Shown one piece after another: positions 44,297 through 52,425 of a stretch of DNA of 64,000 nucleotides (within the stretch, counting starts at the first letter, position 1; each line of letters starts with the position of its first letter). The translations under genes were made by a program, and so were the position numbers. This stretch comes from Thalassobaculum sp. OXR-137 (GTDB lineage: Bacteria > Pseudomonadota > Alphaproteobacteria > Thalassobaculales > Thalassobaculaceae): the NCBI RefSeq assembly GCF_034377285.1, contig NZ_CP139715.1, forward strand, positions 3,580,001-3,644,000, given 5' to 3'. The notes under the pieces were generated by a model. That model did no database searches. It had not been told where the DNA came from and saw only the letters and a list, made by a program, of their open reading frames with translations.

Positions 44297-45724
44297 ATGC
44301 TGTCCTTCGAGGAGTATGTCGACCGGGACGCGCTCGGCCTGGCGACGCTGATCCGCGACGGCAAGGTCTCCGCCGCCGAGGTCGTCGAGGCCGCGCTGGC
44401 CCGTGTCGATGCGGTGGAGCCGAAAATCAACGCCATCGTCGCCCGACGCGACGACGTGGCGCGCGCCCAGGCGGCCGGCCCCCAGGGCAAGGGGCCCTTC
44501 GCCGGCGTGCCCTTCGTCTTCAAGGACCTGGGATGCTGGCAGGAGGGCTGGCCGGCGGAAGCGGGCTCGAATCTCTATAAGGGCTTCATCGCACCGACCG
44601 ACTTCACCCACACGACGCGGGTGAAAGAGACCGGCGCGATCCCGATCGCGCGGACCACCACGTCGGAATTCGGCATCAGCATCTCCACCGAGACCCAGGC
44701 CTTCGGGCCGACCCGCAATCCCTGGAACCTGAAGCGCTCGGCCGGCGGATCCTCCGGCGGGACGGCCGCGGCGGTGGCGGCCGGCATCGTGCCCATGGGC
44801 CATGGCAGCGACGGCGGCGGATCGATCCGGATTCCGGCGGCCAATTGCGGGCTGTTCGGCTTGAAGCCGACCCGGGGGCGCAATCCGTTCGGACCGTTCG
44901 TCGGCGAGGGCTGGGCCGGGCTCGCCTCCCAGCATGTGATCTCCCGCAGCGTGCGCGACAGTGCCGCCATGCTGGACGCCACCCAGGGGGCGGAGCCGGG
45001 CGATCCCTATGCCTGCCCGCCGCCGAAACGGCCATATCTGCAGGAAGTAGGCGCCGATCCGGGCCGCCTGCGGGTCGCCTATCATGTGACCGGCCTCGGC
45101 GGTCAGCCCCTCGACCCGGTGAACAAGGCCGCCGTCCTCGACGCCGTCGACCTGCTGCAGGGGCTCGGGCACGCGGTGGAGGAGGCGCATCCGGAGGTCG
45201 AACTCGAGATCCTCGGTCCGGCGATGATCGCGGCGATTGCGCCGAACCAGAAGCTCGCCCTGGACGCCCGCTACGCCCAGCTCGGGCGCGCACCGCAGGA
45301 CGACGATGTCGAGCCCATCACCCGGGCCTTCGCCGAGCGGGCGGGCGAGCTGACGGCCGCCGACTATGCCGGGGCGATCCAGACCTTTCACCAGCTCGGC
45401 CGCCGGTTCGCTGCTTTCTTCGAGGGCTACGACGTGCTGATCTCCACCACCCTGGCCCAGCCGCCGGCCGAGATCGGCGAGATCCGCACCGATTGCGGCA
45501 CGGCGGACGGCTTTCTTGAGGATGTCTGGCAGAGGATGCCCGTGACCCAGTTTTTCAACATGACCGGCTGCCCCGCCATGTCGGTGCCGCTCTGCTGGTC
45601 GCCCCATGGCCTGCCCATCGGCATTCATGTCGGCGCCGGGTTCGGCCGCGAGGACCTGCTGTTCCGCCTGGCCGCTCAGCTGGAAGAGGCCCGCCCGTGG
45701 TTCCACCGGAGGCCGACGCTGTGA
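44297..45724 (+). CDS. Amidase signature family amidohydrolase (tandem copy 2)
   Basis: A second 475-residue amidase, plainly a duplicate of the preceding gene: the two share long blocks such as [38 protein letters not shown] and SRSVRDSAA. The triad is intact (Lys in FVFKDLG, Ser in AGGSSGG, Ser in GGGSIRIP). Differences cluster in the substrate-facing C-terminal half, suggesting that the copies have diverged in specificity. Its stop overlaps the GTG start of the acyl-CoA dehydrogenase. Confidence 0.9.
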   Translation: MLSFEEYVDRDALGLATLIRDGKVSAAEVVEAALARVDAVEPKINAIVARRDDVARAQAAGPQGKGPFAGVPFVFKDLGCWQEGWPAEAGSNLYKGFIAPTDFTHTTRVKETGAIPIARTTTSEFGISISTETQAFGPTRNPWNLKRSAGGSSGGTAAAVAAGIVPMGHGSDGGGSIRIPAANCGLFGLKPTRGRNPFGPFVGEGWAGLASQHVISRSVRDSAAMLDATQGAEPGDPYACPPPKRPYLQEVGADPGRLRVAYHVTGLGGQPLDPVNKAAVLDAVDLLQGLGHAVEEAHPEVELEILGPAMIAAIAPNQKLALDARYAQLGRAPQDDDVEPITRAFAERAGELTAADYAGAIQTFHQLGRRFAAFFEGYDVLISTTLAQPPAEIGEIRTDCGTADGFLEDVWQRMPVTQFFNMTGCPAMSVPLCWSPHGLPIGIHVGAGFGREDLLFRLAAQLEEARPWFHRRPTL

Positions 45725-46887
45725 GTTTCATGCTGACCCCGGATCAGGAGGAGCTGGTCGCCGCCGTGGGCCGGGTGGTCGACCGGTTCGATGCCGCCTA
45801 TTGGCGCGACAAGGATGCGACGGCCGTCTTCCCGCACGAGTTCGCCGGCGCGATGGCGGAGGGCGGCTGGCTCGGCATCGCCATGCCCGAGGAGGTCGGC
45901 GGCGCCGGTCTGGGCGTGACCGAGGCGGCGCTGATGATGGAACGGGTGGCGCATTCGCCCGGTGCGATGGCGGCTGCGTCGTCGATCCATATCAACATCT
46001 TCGGTCTGCACCCGGTGGTCGTCTTCGGCACGCCCGAGCAGCGCCAGCGTTTCTTGCCGCCGCTGATCGCGGGGGAGGAGCGGGGCTGCTTCGGCGTGAC
46101 GGAGCCGGACTCGGGCCTGGACACGGGCCGGCTGAAGACCCGGGCCGAGCGAGACGGCGACGTCTACCGGATCACCGGCCGCAAGATCTGGACCTCTACC
46201 GCCCAGGAGGCGGACCGGGTGCTGATCATCGCCCGCACCAGCCCGATGGAGGAGGGAGCGAAGCCGACCGACGGGCTGACCCTGTTCTACGCGCCGCTCG
46301 ACCGCAGCAAGGTGGAAGTCCGGGCGATCGACAAGATGGGTCGCCACGCGGTCGACTCCAACATGCTGTTCATCGACGGGCTGGAAGTCCCCGCGGAGGA
46401 CCGGATCGGCGAGGAGGGGCAGGGATTCCGCTGCCTGCTGCACGGCCTGAACCCCGAACGCATCCTGATCGCCGCCGAGGCCATCGGCGTCGGACGGCAG
46501 GCCCTGGAGGCCGCCACTGCCTATGCCAAGGAACGCGAGGTCTTCGGCCGGAAGATCGGCCAGAACCAGGCGATCCAGCATCCGCTGGCCGAGTGCTGGA
46601 TGGCGCTGGAAGCGGCCTGGCTGATGGTGCTGAAGGCGGCGGCCCTCTACGATTCCGGCGCGCCCTGCGGCGCCGAGGCCAATTCCGCGAAGTATCTGGC
46701 CGGCGAGGCGGCGTTCCGGGCCTGCGAGCGGGCGGTGATGACCCTCGGCGGGATGGGCTATGCGGCGGAATACGACGTGGAGCGGTATTTCCGGGAGGTG
46801 CTGATCACCCGGATCGCCCCGGTCTCGCCGGAGCTGATCAAGTGCTTCATCGCCGAGCGGGTGCTGGGTCTGCCGCGCAGCTATTGA
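45721..46887 (+). CDS. Acyl-CoA dehydrogenase family flavoprotein
   Basis: A 388-residue FAD enzyme that introduces a C2-C3 double bond in an acyl-CoA. Typical segments are GGWLGIAMPEEVGGAGLG, CFGVTEPDSGLDTGRLKT, ITGRKIWTSTAQEADRVLIIART, GRHAVDSNMLFIDGLEVP, RILIAAEAIGVGRQALEAAT, and the C-terminal LGGMGYAAEYDVERYFRE. The start is the GTG overlapping the amidase stop, or the ATG nine bases later. Coupling to two amidases suggests that an amide is cleaved and the acid, once a CoA ester, is oxidised; no CoA ligase is nearby. Confidence 0.92.
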   Translation: MSFMLTPDQEELVAAVGRVVDRFDAAYWRDKDATAVFPHEFAGAMAEGGWLGIAMPEEVGGAGLGVTEAALMMERVAHSPGAMAAASSIHINIFGLHPVVVFGTPEQRQRFLPPLIAGEERGCFGVTEPDSGLDTGRLKTRAERDGDVYRITGRKIWTSTAQEADRVLIIARTSPMEEGAKPTDGLTLFYAPLDRSKVEVRAIDKMGRHAVDSNMLFIDGLEVPAEDRIGEEGQGFRCLLHGLNPERILIAAEAIGVGRQALEAATAYAKEREVFGRKIGQNQAIQHPLAECWMALEAAWLMVLKAAALYDSGAPCGAEANSAKYLAGEAAFRACERAVMTLGGMGYAAEYDVERYFREVLITRIAPVSPELIKCFIAERVLGLPRSY

Positions 46888-46908
46888 GCGGGACGGGGCC
46901 GAGACGGG

Positions 46909-47607
46909 TCAGCGCTTGCCGTATTTGGCATCCAGGCCGAGCATCTCCCGGCGCAGCACCTCCACCGGATCCACGGCCGCCGCTTTCTTGCGGCCGCCGT
47001 TGAGCACCGGATCGTCCGGGAGTTTGCGCCAGTCCCAGTCCTTCTGCTCGTCCTCCCAGTCGTCGGCCGGCTGGGGGGCTGCCTTCACAACGGAGGGCTT
47101 GGGCGCCTTGCCGGCCTTCGGCAGCTTCGGGTTGCCGGGGATCGCCCCCAGCTTCCAGGTCGTGCCGGCCCCGTCGTCCTGGGCCGCGTCTGCGGGAGGC
47201 TGTGCCGCCGGCCTGCGTCGCCGGCGTGGCGGCGGGGGTGTGTCGATCGCGACGGCGGCGGGCTCAAAAATGGGTTGCCATTGAAGCGGCGCATCCGCAT
47301 CGACGGGCAGCGGGTCGGCGCCGGCCGCAGCGGTCTCGGTCGCCCGCGAGACGCGTTTGCGCCGATGCAGGACCTCCCGCTCTGTCGTGGCCTGTTTCTG
47401 GGCTTTAGCGCTGATCAGCATTCGGTCTTCGGCCGGAAGGCTGTCGAAGGTCTGCCCCGCCTTCTCGTAGTCGTGGCGCAGACCGGACTCCGCCGCACGC
47501 TCCAAGCGTTCGCTGAGTCGCGTCGCCGACGCGGCCGACCTGCTGGATCGCGCAAGTATTCTGAGGCTGCGGCGATCGAGATCGCTCAGCCGTTCTTCAT
47601 CGGACAT
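46909..47607 (-). CDS. Hypothetical protein with Pro/Ala-rich linker
   Basis: I do not recognise this 232-residue protein. The N-terminal 90 residues are charged and helical (RLSDLDRRSLRILARSSRSA, then LRHDYEKAGQTFDSLPAEDR). Residues about 110-190 are low-complexity, with [15 protein letters not shown] and KAGKAPKPSVVKAAPQPA. The C-terminus has EDEQKDWDWRKLPDDPVLNGGRKK and a last helix EVLRREMLGLDAKYGKR. It has no signal or membrane segment. Frame and codon use support a gene. It is convergent with the acyl-CoA dehydrogenase. Confidence 0.6.
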   Translation of the reverse strand: MSDEERLSDLDRRSLRILARSSRSAASATRLSERLERAAESGLRHDYEKAGQTFDSLPAEDRMLISAKAQKQATTEREVLHRRKRVSRATETAAAGADPLPVDADAPLQWQPIFEPAAVAIDTPPPPRRRRRPAAQPPADAAQDDGAGTTWKLGAIPGNPKLPKAGKAPKPSVVKAAPQPADDWEDEQKDWDWRKLPDDPVLNGGRKKAAAVDPVEVLRREMLGLDAKYGKR

Positions 47608-47737
47608 TGTCGTCCCACCGACTCAAGGCTTCGGAAAGAAGCCCCTTCATCCCCACACAGTAATTTTAGGAGAGTAAGAAGGTTAAATTCAATCGATTAT
47701 GCGCGGTACTTGCTGGAGTTTGGGATCATTCCAGGCG

Positions 47738-48835
47738 TCAAAAGATGAAATTGATATCGGTCAGGCCGATATCCTGAACACCCACGAGGCGCACGGCATC
47801 GCTGTAGTCGTAGGTCGAGCCGGCTGTATCGGGATCGATCTTCAGCAGCATGTCGTTTCCGTCGTCGATGAGCTGCATGTACAGGGTCGACCCGGACACG
47901 CCGGAGGCGAAGGCTCCGGAGACGTCGATGAACTCGCCGACCACGAAATCGGCGATGACGTCGATCTCGGCATAGTTCTGCTGGTCGCCGTCGACGACGA
48001 AGGTGTCCAGCCCGCTGCCGCCGTAAAGCGTGTCGGCATCGGCCACGAGCGTGTCGGAGCCGGAGACGGTGCCGTTCAGAACATCGTCGCCCTTGTTGCC
48101 GTACAGCACGTCGTTGCCGCGCGATCCCGAAATCACGTCGTTGTCCTGCCCGCCAAAAAGCGTGTTGTCGCCGTAGGAACCGACCAGCGTATCGTTGCCG
48201 AAATTGCCGTAGAGGACATCGGCATCGGTGCTGGTGCTGGAGGACGCGTCGGCATAGACCTCGTCGTTGTCCTGCCCGCCATACAGGCTGTCGACCCCGG
48301 CGCCGCCGAAGATCACGTCGGACCCTTTGTTTCCGTAGATCAGGTCGTCGCCGTCGTCGCCGGACATGTAGTCGCCGTCGTCGCCGCCGGACATCGTATC
48401 GTTGCCCGTCCCTCCGCTCATCCGGTCGATACCGGCGCCGCCGTACATGAGGTCGTCGTTGCCGTTCCCGGAGAGGGTGTCGTTGCCGGCATTGCCCTGG
48501 ATAATATCGTTGCCGACGCCGCCGCTCAGAACGTCGTTGCCCTGGCCGCCATACAGCGAGTCGATCGCGTCGCCACCGAAGACCGTGTCGTCGCCCGCAT
48601 TGCCGTAGACAAGGTCCTGGCCCTGGCTGCCCGACAGCGCGTCGTTGTCCTGGCCGCCGAACAGCGTGTCGTCTCCGGCATTGCCCTGGATCGTGTCGCT
48701 GTCGCCGTTGCCATACAGCAGGTCGTTGGCGTTCAGGCCCTGGATGAAATCATTGCCTGCGTTGCCCAGGATACTGTCGCTGTCGATCGTGCCGATGATG
48801 GTTTCGGAGGCGTCGGTACCGTTGATCAGAGCCAT
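47738..48835 (-). CDS. RTX-type calcium-binding repeat protein 1
   Basis: A 365-residue acidic protein made almost entirely of GGxGxDxLx-type nonapeptides from about residue 20 to 265, for example GNAGDDTLFGGQDND, and then a C-terminal module (VDGDQQNYAEIDVIADFVVGEF onward) ending DINFIF. There is no N-terminal signal peptide. This is the make-up of type I-secreted proteins, with calcium-dependent folding outside the cell and a C-terminal secretion signal. No enzymatic domain is present, so a structural, biofilm or S-layer-like role is possible. A paralogue is at 56380. No dedicated HlyB/HlyD/TolC genes are adjacent. The upstream spacer is A+T-rich. Confidence 0.88.
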   Translation of the reverse strand: MALINGTDASETIIGTIDSDSILGNAGNDFIQGLNANDLLYGNGDSDTIQGNAGDDTLFGGQDNDALSGSQGQDLVYGNAGDDTVFGGDAIDSLYGGQGNDVLSGGVGNDIIQGNAGNDTLSGNGNDDLMYGGAGIDRMSGGTGNDTMSGGDDGDYMSGDDGDDLIYGNKGSDVIFGGAGVDSLYGGQDNDEVYADASSSTSTDADVLYGNFGNDTLVGSYGDNTLFGGQDNDVISGSRGNDVLYGNKGDDVLNGTVSGSDTLVADADTLYGGSGLDTFVVDGDQQNYAEIDVIADFVVGEFIDVSGAFASGVSGSTLYMQLIDDGNDMLLKIDPDTAGSTYDYSDAVRLVGVQDIGLTDINFIF

Positions 48836-49053
48836 GGGGGCGCACCAATGAGTGACTGGAGTACTACCCTGAGAGTCTCAATCAGGTGGCGAACCGCGCA
48901 AGAATTAAATTTATCCTACATTTGCGGAAAAGGTCGGTAGCATCTGTTTTTACTCGCGAATCGCGACCCGGCCTAGCCGTCTTCGGAGTCCGGAACGCCT
49001 TGAGAATGACACGATTTCCGGCTATCGCTTGCCCACCTTGAATGGAGGACGCC

Positions 49054-49482
49054 ATGGGGATGACCGCTCGCATTTTCTCCGCCGCCGCCGTGCTGATCGG
49101 CCTCGCCGCGGCCGCGCCGGCGAGCGCCGACGAGGCGCGAATCGGAATCGAACTCAACAAACTCGAACCGGCTGAGAACGCCTGTCGGTCCTATATCGTC
49201 GTCCGTAACCCGGCGGAGCAGACCTTCACGGCCTTCAACATGGAGGTTCTGGTTTTCGACACCGACGGGGTGATTCAGAACCGCATCGCCATGGATCTGG
49301 CACCGATCCGTCCGAACAAGACGAGCGTCCTGATCGTCAATCTTGCCGGGATCCAATGCGATAAGATCGGCGAGGTTCTGGTCAACAGCTTTCTCGACTG
49401 CGAGCGCGGCGAGGAGCGCCTGGGCGACTGCCTGGCCCGGGTCGACCTTTCGTCGAAGACCGCGGCCCGACTGTTCAAGTAA
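49054..49482 (+). CDS. Hypothetical secreted protein
   Basis: A 142-residue precursor with a clear Sec signal peptide (RIFSAAAVLIGLAAAAPASA, cleavage before DEA). The mature part IGIELNKLEPAENACRSYIVVRNPAEQTFTAFNMEVLVFDTDGVI looks like an immunoglobulin-like or C2-like beta sandwich. Three cysteines are present in the mature form. I know similar alphaproteobacterial proteins only as hypothetical. The start at 49054 is set by a GGAGG six bases upstream; the ATG at 49042 lies before it. Confidence 0.72.
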   Translation: MGMTARIFSAAAVLIGLAAAAPASADEARIGIELNKLEPAENACRSYIVVRNPAEQTFTAFNMEVLVFDTDGVIQNRIAMDLAPIRPNKTSVLIVNLAGIQCDKIGEVLVNSFLDCERGEERLGDCLARVDLSSKTAARLFK

Positions 49483-49599
49483 TCCCATCCGTTCCGCAAG
49501 CGCGCGTCCCGGGGCGTCGCGCGCACCGTTATATCCTAACGCGCACGGTTGCGAGGCCGGGCAGGGAGGGTCACCGTCGGGGCAACCTGGAGGTGATTG

Positions 49600-50304
49600 A
49601 TGTCCGGATGCTGTGGACATGACCACGGTGTCGCTTTCGACGGCATGTCGGCCGCCTACAAGCGCGCCCTGATCGCGGTGGTGCTGATCAACGCGGCGAT
49701 GTTCGTGGTCGAACTGGGCGGCGGTGCGTTCGCCGGCTCGATGGCCCTGACCGCGGACAGTCTCGACTTCCTGGCCGACAGCCTGACCTATGCGGTGAGC
49801 CTGTGGGTGATCGGCAAGGCCGCCTCCTGGCGCGCCTGGGCGGCTTTCGGCAAGGGCCTGTCCCTGGCGGTGATGGGGGTGGGCGTGTTCGCGACCACGG
49901 TCTATCAGGTCTTCGTGCTGGGCGTTCCCGACGCCGCCGTGATGAGCGGCATCGGCATTCTCGCTATGGTGGCCAATCTCGCCAGCGTGGCGATCCTGTT
50001 CAACTGGCGCGACGGCGACGCCAATGTGCGCTCCGTCTGGCTGTGCTCGCGCAACGACGCCATTGGCAACGCGGCCGTCGTGGTTGCCGCCGGCCTGGTC
50101 TGGTGGAGCGGTACCGGCTGGCCCGACGTGATCGTCGCCCTGTTTATGTCCGGCCTGTTCCTGCGCTCGGCCTATCAGATCCTGACCCAGTCGGTCGCCG
50201 AGCTGAAGCAGGCCAAGGAGAACCGGCCGGAGCACGAGCACGCGCCTGGGCACAGTCACGGGCACGGCCACATCCCTACGCCGAACCCCGAGGCGGGCGA
50301 GTGA
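49600..50304 (+). CDS. Cation diffusion facilitator-like transporter, short form
   Basis: A 234-residue membrane protein with about six helices of the CDF fold. The TM2 region reads SMALTADSLDFLADSLTYAVSL, where Asp56 and Asp60 take the metal-site positions. The TM5 region reads VWLCSRNDAIGNAAV, where a cysteine stands in place of the usual His and Asp is kept. The N-terminus (SGCCGHDHG) and C-terminus (HEHAPGHSHGHGHIP) are rich in metal-binding residues. The usual C-terminal cytoplasmic domain of about 90 residues is missing. It probably exports a divalent metal; which one is unclear. TGGAGG precedes the ATG. Confidence 0.82.
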   Translation: MSGCCGHDHGVAFDGMSAAYKRALIAVVLINAAMFVVELGGGAFAGSMALTADSLDFLADSLTYAVSLWVIGKAASWRAWAAFGKGLSLAVMGVGVFATTVYQVFVLGVPDAAVMSGIGILAMVANLASVAILFNWRDGDANVRSVWLCSRNDAIGNAAVVVAAGLVWWSGTGWPDVIVALFMSGLFLRSAYQILTQSVAELKQAKENRPEHEHAPGHSHGHGHIPTPNPEAGE

Positions 50305-50322
50305 CCGGTCCCTGACGTCTGG

Positions 50323-50348
50323 CGTGACCCGGTGAAGGCCGGGTCACG
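50323..50348. terminator. Hairpin after cation transporter gene
   Basis: A perfect 10-base-pair stem (CGTGACCCGG / CCGGGTCACG) with a 6-base loop lies 18 bases after the stop. There is no T-run, so it may be an RNA-stabilising or factor-dependent end. Confidence 0.5.
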
Positions 50349-50477
50349 TCCACAGCCGCAGAGGGAGGCGGGGTATAGCCGAACACAATCCAGAATTGCC
50401 GAATTGGCTGGTCAAGTGCGGTCCAATGCACAAGGGTGTGGCTGTTGGCACCCTCATGTGTGCCTCACTGGAGATCA

Positions 50478-50879
50478 ATGATAATGCGTTTATTCTGGAT
50501 TCTATTTGTTTCCCTTGTCCTGCCGATGGGCGGCGCCTTGGGCGCCACGGTTACGGTGAAGAACTGTCACCCCGACTCCAAGATCGATGTGCGCTTGTTC
50601 AATGCCGGCGACTTTCTCCGTGCCTTTGAAAGCTCCCTTGCCAGAAACGTGCGGTACCGCGAGGCCCGAAGCCTGACCTGCGCGACCGATAGCTGTCATG
50701 TGAGGGTTACGTACGTGCGAATCGGCCAGGACTCGAACGGCCTGGCGTCGGGCGTTTATGGCGGGGCGAACGAGGAGGTGGTGCAGAACTTTGGGAACGC
50801 CTTGGTTCACGATGGGAAGACCTATTGCTTCAGTAACGATGGGTCACAGGCGATTATGTCCCACTCGGCGTGTTGCTGA
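50478..50879 (+). CDS. Small cysteine-rich secreted protein, unknown function
   Basis: A 133-residue precursor with signal peptide MRLFWILFVSLVLPMGGALG and cleavage near ALG/ATV. The mature protein of about 110 residues has six cysteines (KNCHPDS, LTCATDSC, TYCFS, SACC), which could form three disulfides. The body (VTVKNCHPDSKIDVRLFNAGDF) looks like a beta-sandwich. I know no family for it. Codon use is noticeably less GC-biased than its neighbours, consistent with recent acquisition. The start follows CTGGAGA. Confidence 0.6.
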   Translation: MIMRLFWILFVSLVLPMGGALGATVTVKNCHPDSKIDVRLFNAGDFLRAFESSLARNVRYREARSLTCATDSCHVRVTYVRIGQDSNGLASGVYGGANEEVVQNFGNALVHDGKTYCFSNDGSQAIMSHSACC

Positions 50880-50965
50880 CCCCCCTCCGCCCGATGCGAT
50901 CCCGGCGGGACGCGGCGATCATTCCCCGATAATCTGCTTGCTCGATTATCGAGCGGGAGGCGGCG

Positions 50966-52354
50966 ATGCCGGAAGACGTCAGGGATGCCATCGAGCGGTT
51001 TGCGGATCATGTGATCTCGACGCCGTTCGAGGCGATACCGGCCGCCGCCATCACTGCCGCAAAGACCTATCTGCTCGACAGTCTCGGCGTCGGCGTGGCC
51101 GGAACGCGCGCGTCCTACGTGGACGCCTGGATCGACGGCTACCAGGGCGCGGTGCCCGGTGCCGGCGGCCGGATCTGGGGGCTCGGCGGCACGCTGCCGA
51201 CCCCGGCCGCCGCGGCGGTGAACGGCTTTCTGATCCACAATTCAGAATACGACTGCGTCCACGAGGGCGCCGTGCTGCACCCGATGGCGACCCTGCTCTC
51301 CGCCCTGATGGCGGAGGTCGAGGCGCGGGGCGTGGCGGGCCATGCGACCGACGGCAAGGCGCTGCTGCGAGCCATCGTGCTCGGCGTCGACGTCTCCACC
51401 TCCATCGGCAACGCGGTGACCACGGGCCTGAAGTTCTTCCGCCCGGCCACCGCCGGCGGGTTCGGGGCGACGGCCGCCATCGGCGCCATCGCCGGGCTCG
51501 ACCGGGAGAGCCTGCTCGACGCGTTCGGCCTGTACTACGCGCAGGCGGGCGGCACCATGCAGGCCCATACCGAGGGACTGGCGCTGCTCGCCATGCAGGC
51601 CGGGTTCTGTGCCCGCAACGCCGTGGTCGCCGTGCGCATGGCCGAACAGGGCATTCCCGGCACCCGGGGCACGCTGGAGGGACCCTACGGCTATCTGCGG
51701 CTCATGGAGGACGCCTACGACCGCGAGGCGCTGCTCGGCGGGCTGGGCACGGTTTGGCGGATCACCGAGGTCGCCCATAAGCCGTTCCCCAGCGGCCGGG
51801 CGACCCATGGGCTGCTCGACGGGCTCTCGTCCCTGCTGGCCGAGCACAGCTTTTCCGTCGACGCGGTCGAGCGGGTCGAAGCCTCGGTGCCGCCGCTGAC
51901 CCACCGGCTGATCGGCCGGCCGGTGAAGGAGGGGATGCAGGCCAACTATGCCCGGCTCTCCGGTCCCTACACGGCGGCGCGGATGCTGCTGACAGGCACG
52001 CTGGACCTCACCGATTTCACCGACGAGGCCCTGGCCGATCCGGCCACCCTGGATCTCGGCGCGCGGGTGTCGGTGCAGGCCGACGGCAACCCGGACCCCA
52101 ACGCCTTCTCACCGGTTACCGTGACGATCGTGCTGAAGGACGGGCGCCGGCTGGAGCGGGCGGTGGACGTGGTCTACGGCAGCCCGGCCAAGCCGATGAG
52201 CCGGGAGGCCCATCTGGCGAAGTTCCGCGCGAACATCGCCCACGGCCGCGGCGGCCTGCCGGCGCAGAACGCGGAGCGGCTGATCGCCCTGGTGGACGAT
52301 CTGGAGACCGTGGCCGACACACGCGGCCTGATCGACCTGCTGGTGTCCGCCTGA
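50966..52354 (+). CDS. MmgE/PrpD family protein
   Basis: A 462-residue member of the MmgE/PrpD family, which includes 2-methylcitrate dehydratase and cis-aconitate decarboxylase. Features are AAKTYLLDSLGVGVAGTRA at the N-terminus, NSEYDCVHEGAVLHPMATLLSAL with family-type Asp and His residues, and a C-terminal cap with HKPFPSGRATHGLLDG. prpB, prpC and other methylcitrate genes are absent, so methylcitrate is not a safe substrate. It is followed by an amidase gene and then, facing it, an aspartate dehydrogenase gene, suggesting a role with an aspartate- or dicarboxylate-like compound. GGGAGG precedes the ATG. Confidence 0.88.
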   Translation: MPEDVRDAIERFADHVISTPFEAIPAAAITAAKTYLLDSLGVGVAGTRASYVDAWIDGYQGAVPGAGGRIWGLGGTLPTPAAAAVNGFLIHNSEYDCVHEGAVLHPMATLLSALMAEVEARGVAGHATDGKALLRAIVLGVDVSTSIGNAVTTGLKFFRPATAGGFGATAAIGAIAGLDRESLLDAFGLYYAQAGGTMQAHTEGLALLAMQAGFCARNAVVAVRMAEQGIPGTRGTLEGPYGYLRLMEDAYDREALLGGLGTVWRITEVAHKPFPSGRATHGLLDGLSSLLAEHSFSVDAVERVEASVPPLTHRLIGRPVKEGMQANYARLSGPYTAARMLLTGTLDLTDFTDEALADPATLDLGARVSVQADGNPDPNAFSPVTVTIVLKDGRRLERAVDVVYGSPAKPMSREAHLAKFRANIAHGRGGLPAQNAERLIALVDDLETVADTRGLIDLLVSA

Positions 52355-52425
52355 GGTCTTGACCCCGGGGGGAGAGCGGGGCAGGACGGGGACACGAACG
52401 GACACCTGAACATGGCCGATATCCG

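Noticed and set aside
43484-45706. A 740-codon open frame on the minus strand
   Set aside because: It is antisense to the two amidase genes; its internal similarity simply mirrors the amidase duplication.
47738-48835. Regular short repeats suggesting a CRISPR or satellite array
   Set aside because: The periodicity is 27 bases and imperfect, and it encodes RTX nonapeptides; there are no identical repeats with unique spacers.
50966-52354. 2-methylcitrate dehydratase of a propionate operon
   Set aside because: No prpB, prpC or acnD/prpF genes are nearby; the family is broad, so only the family name is given.
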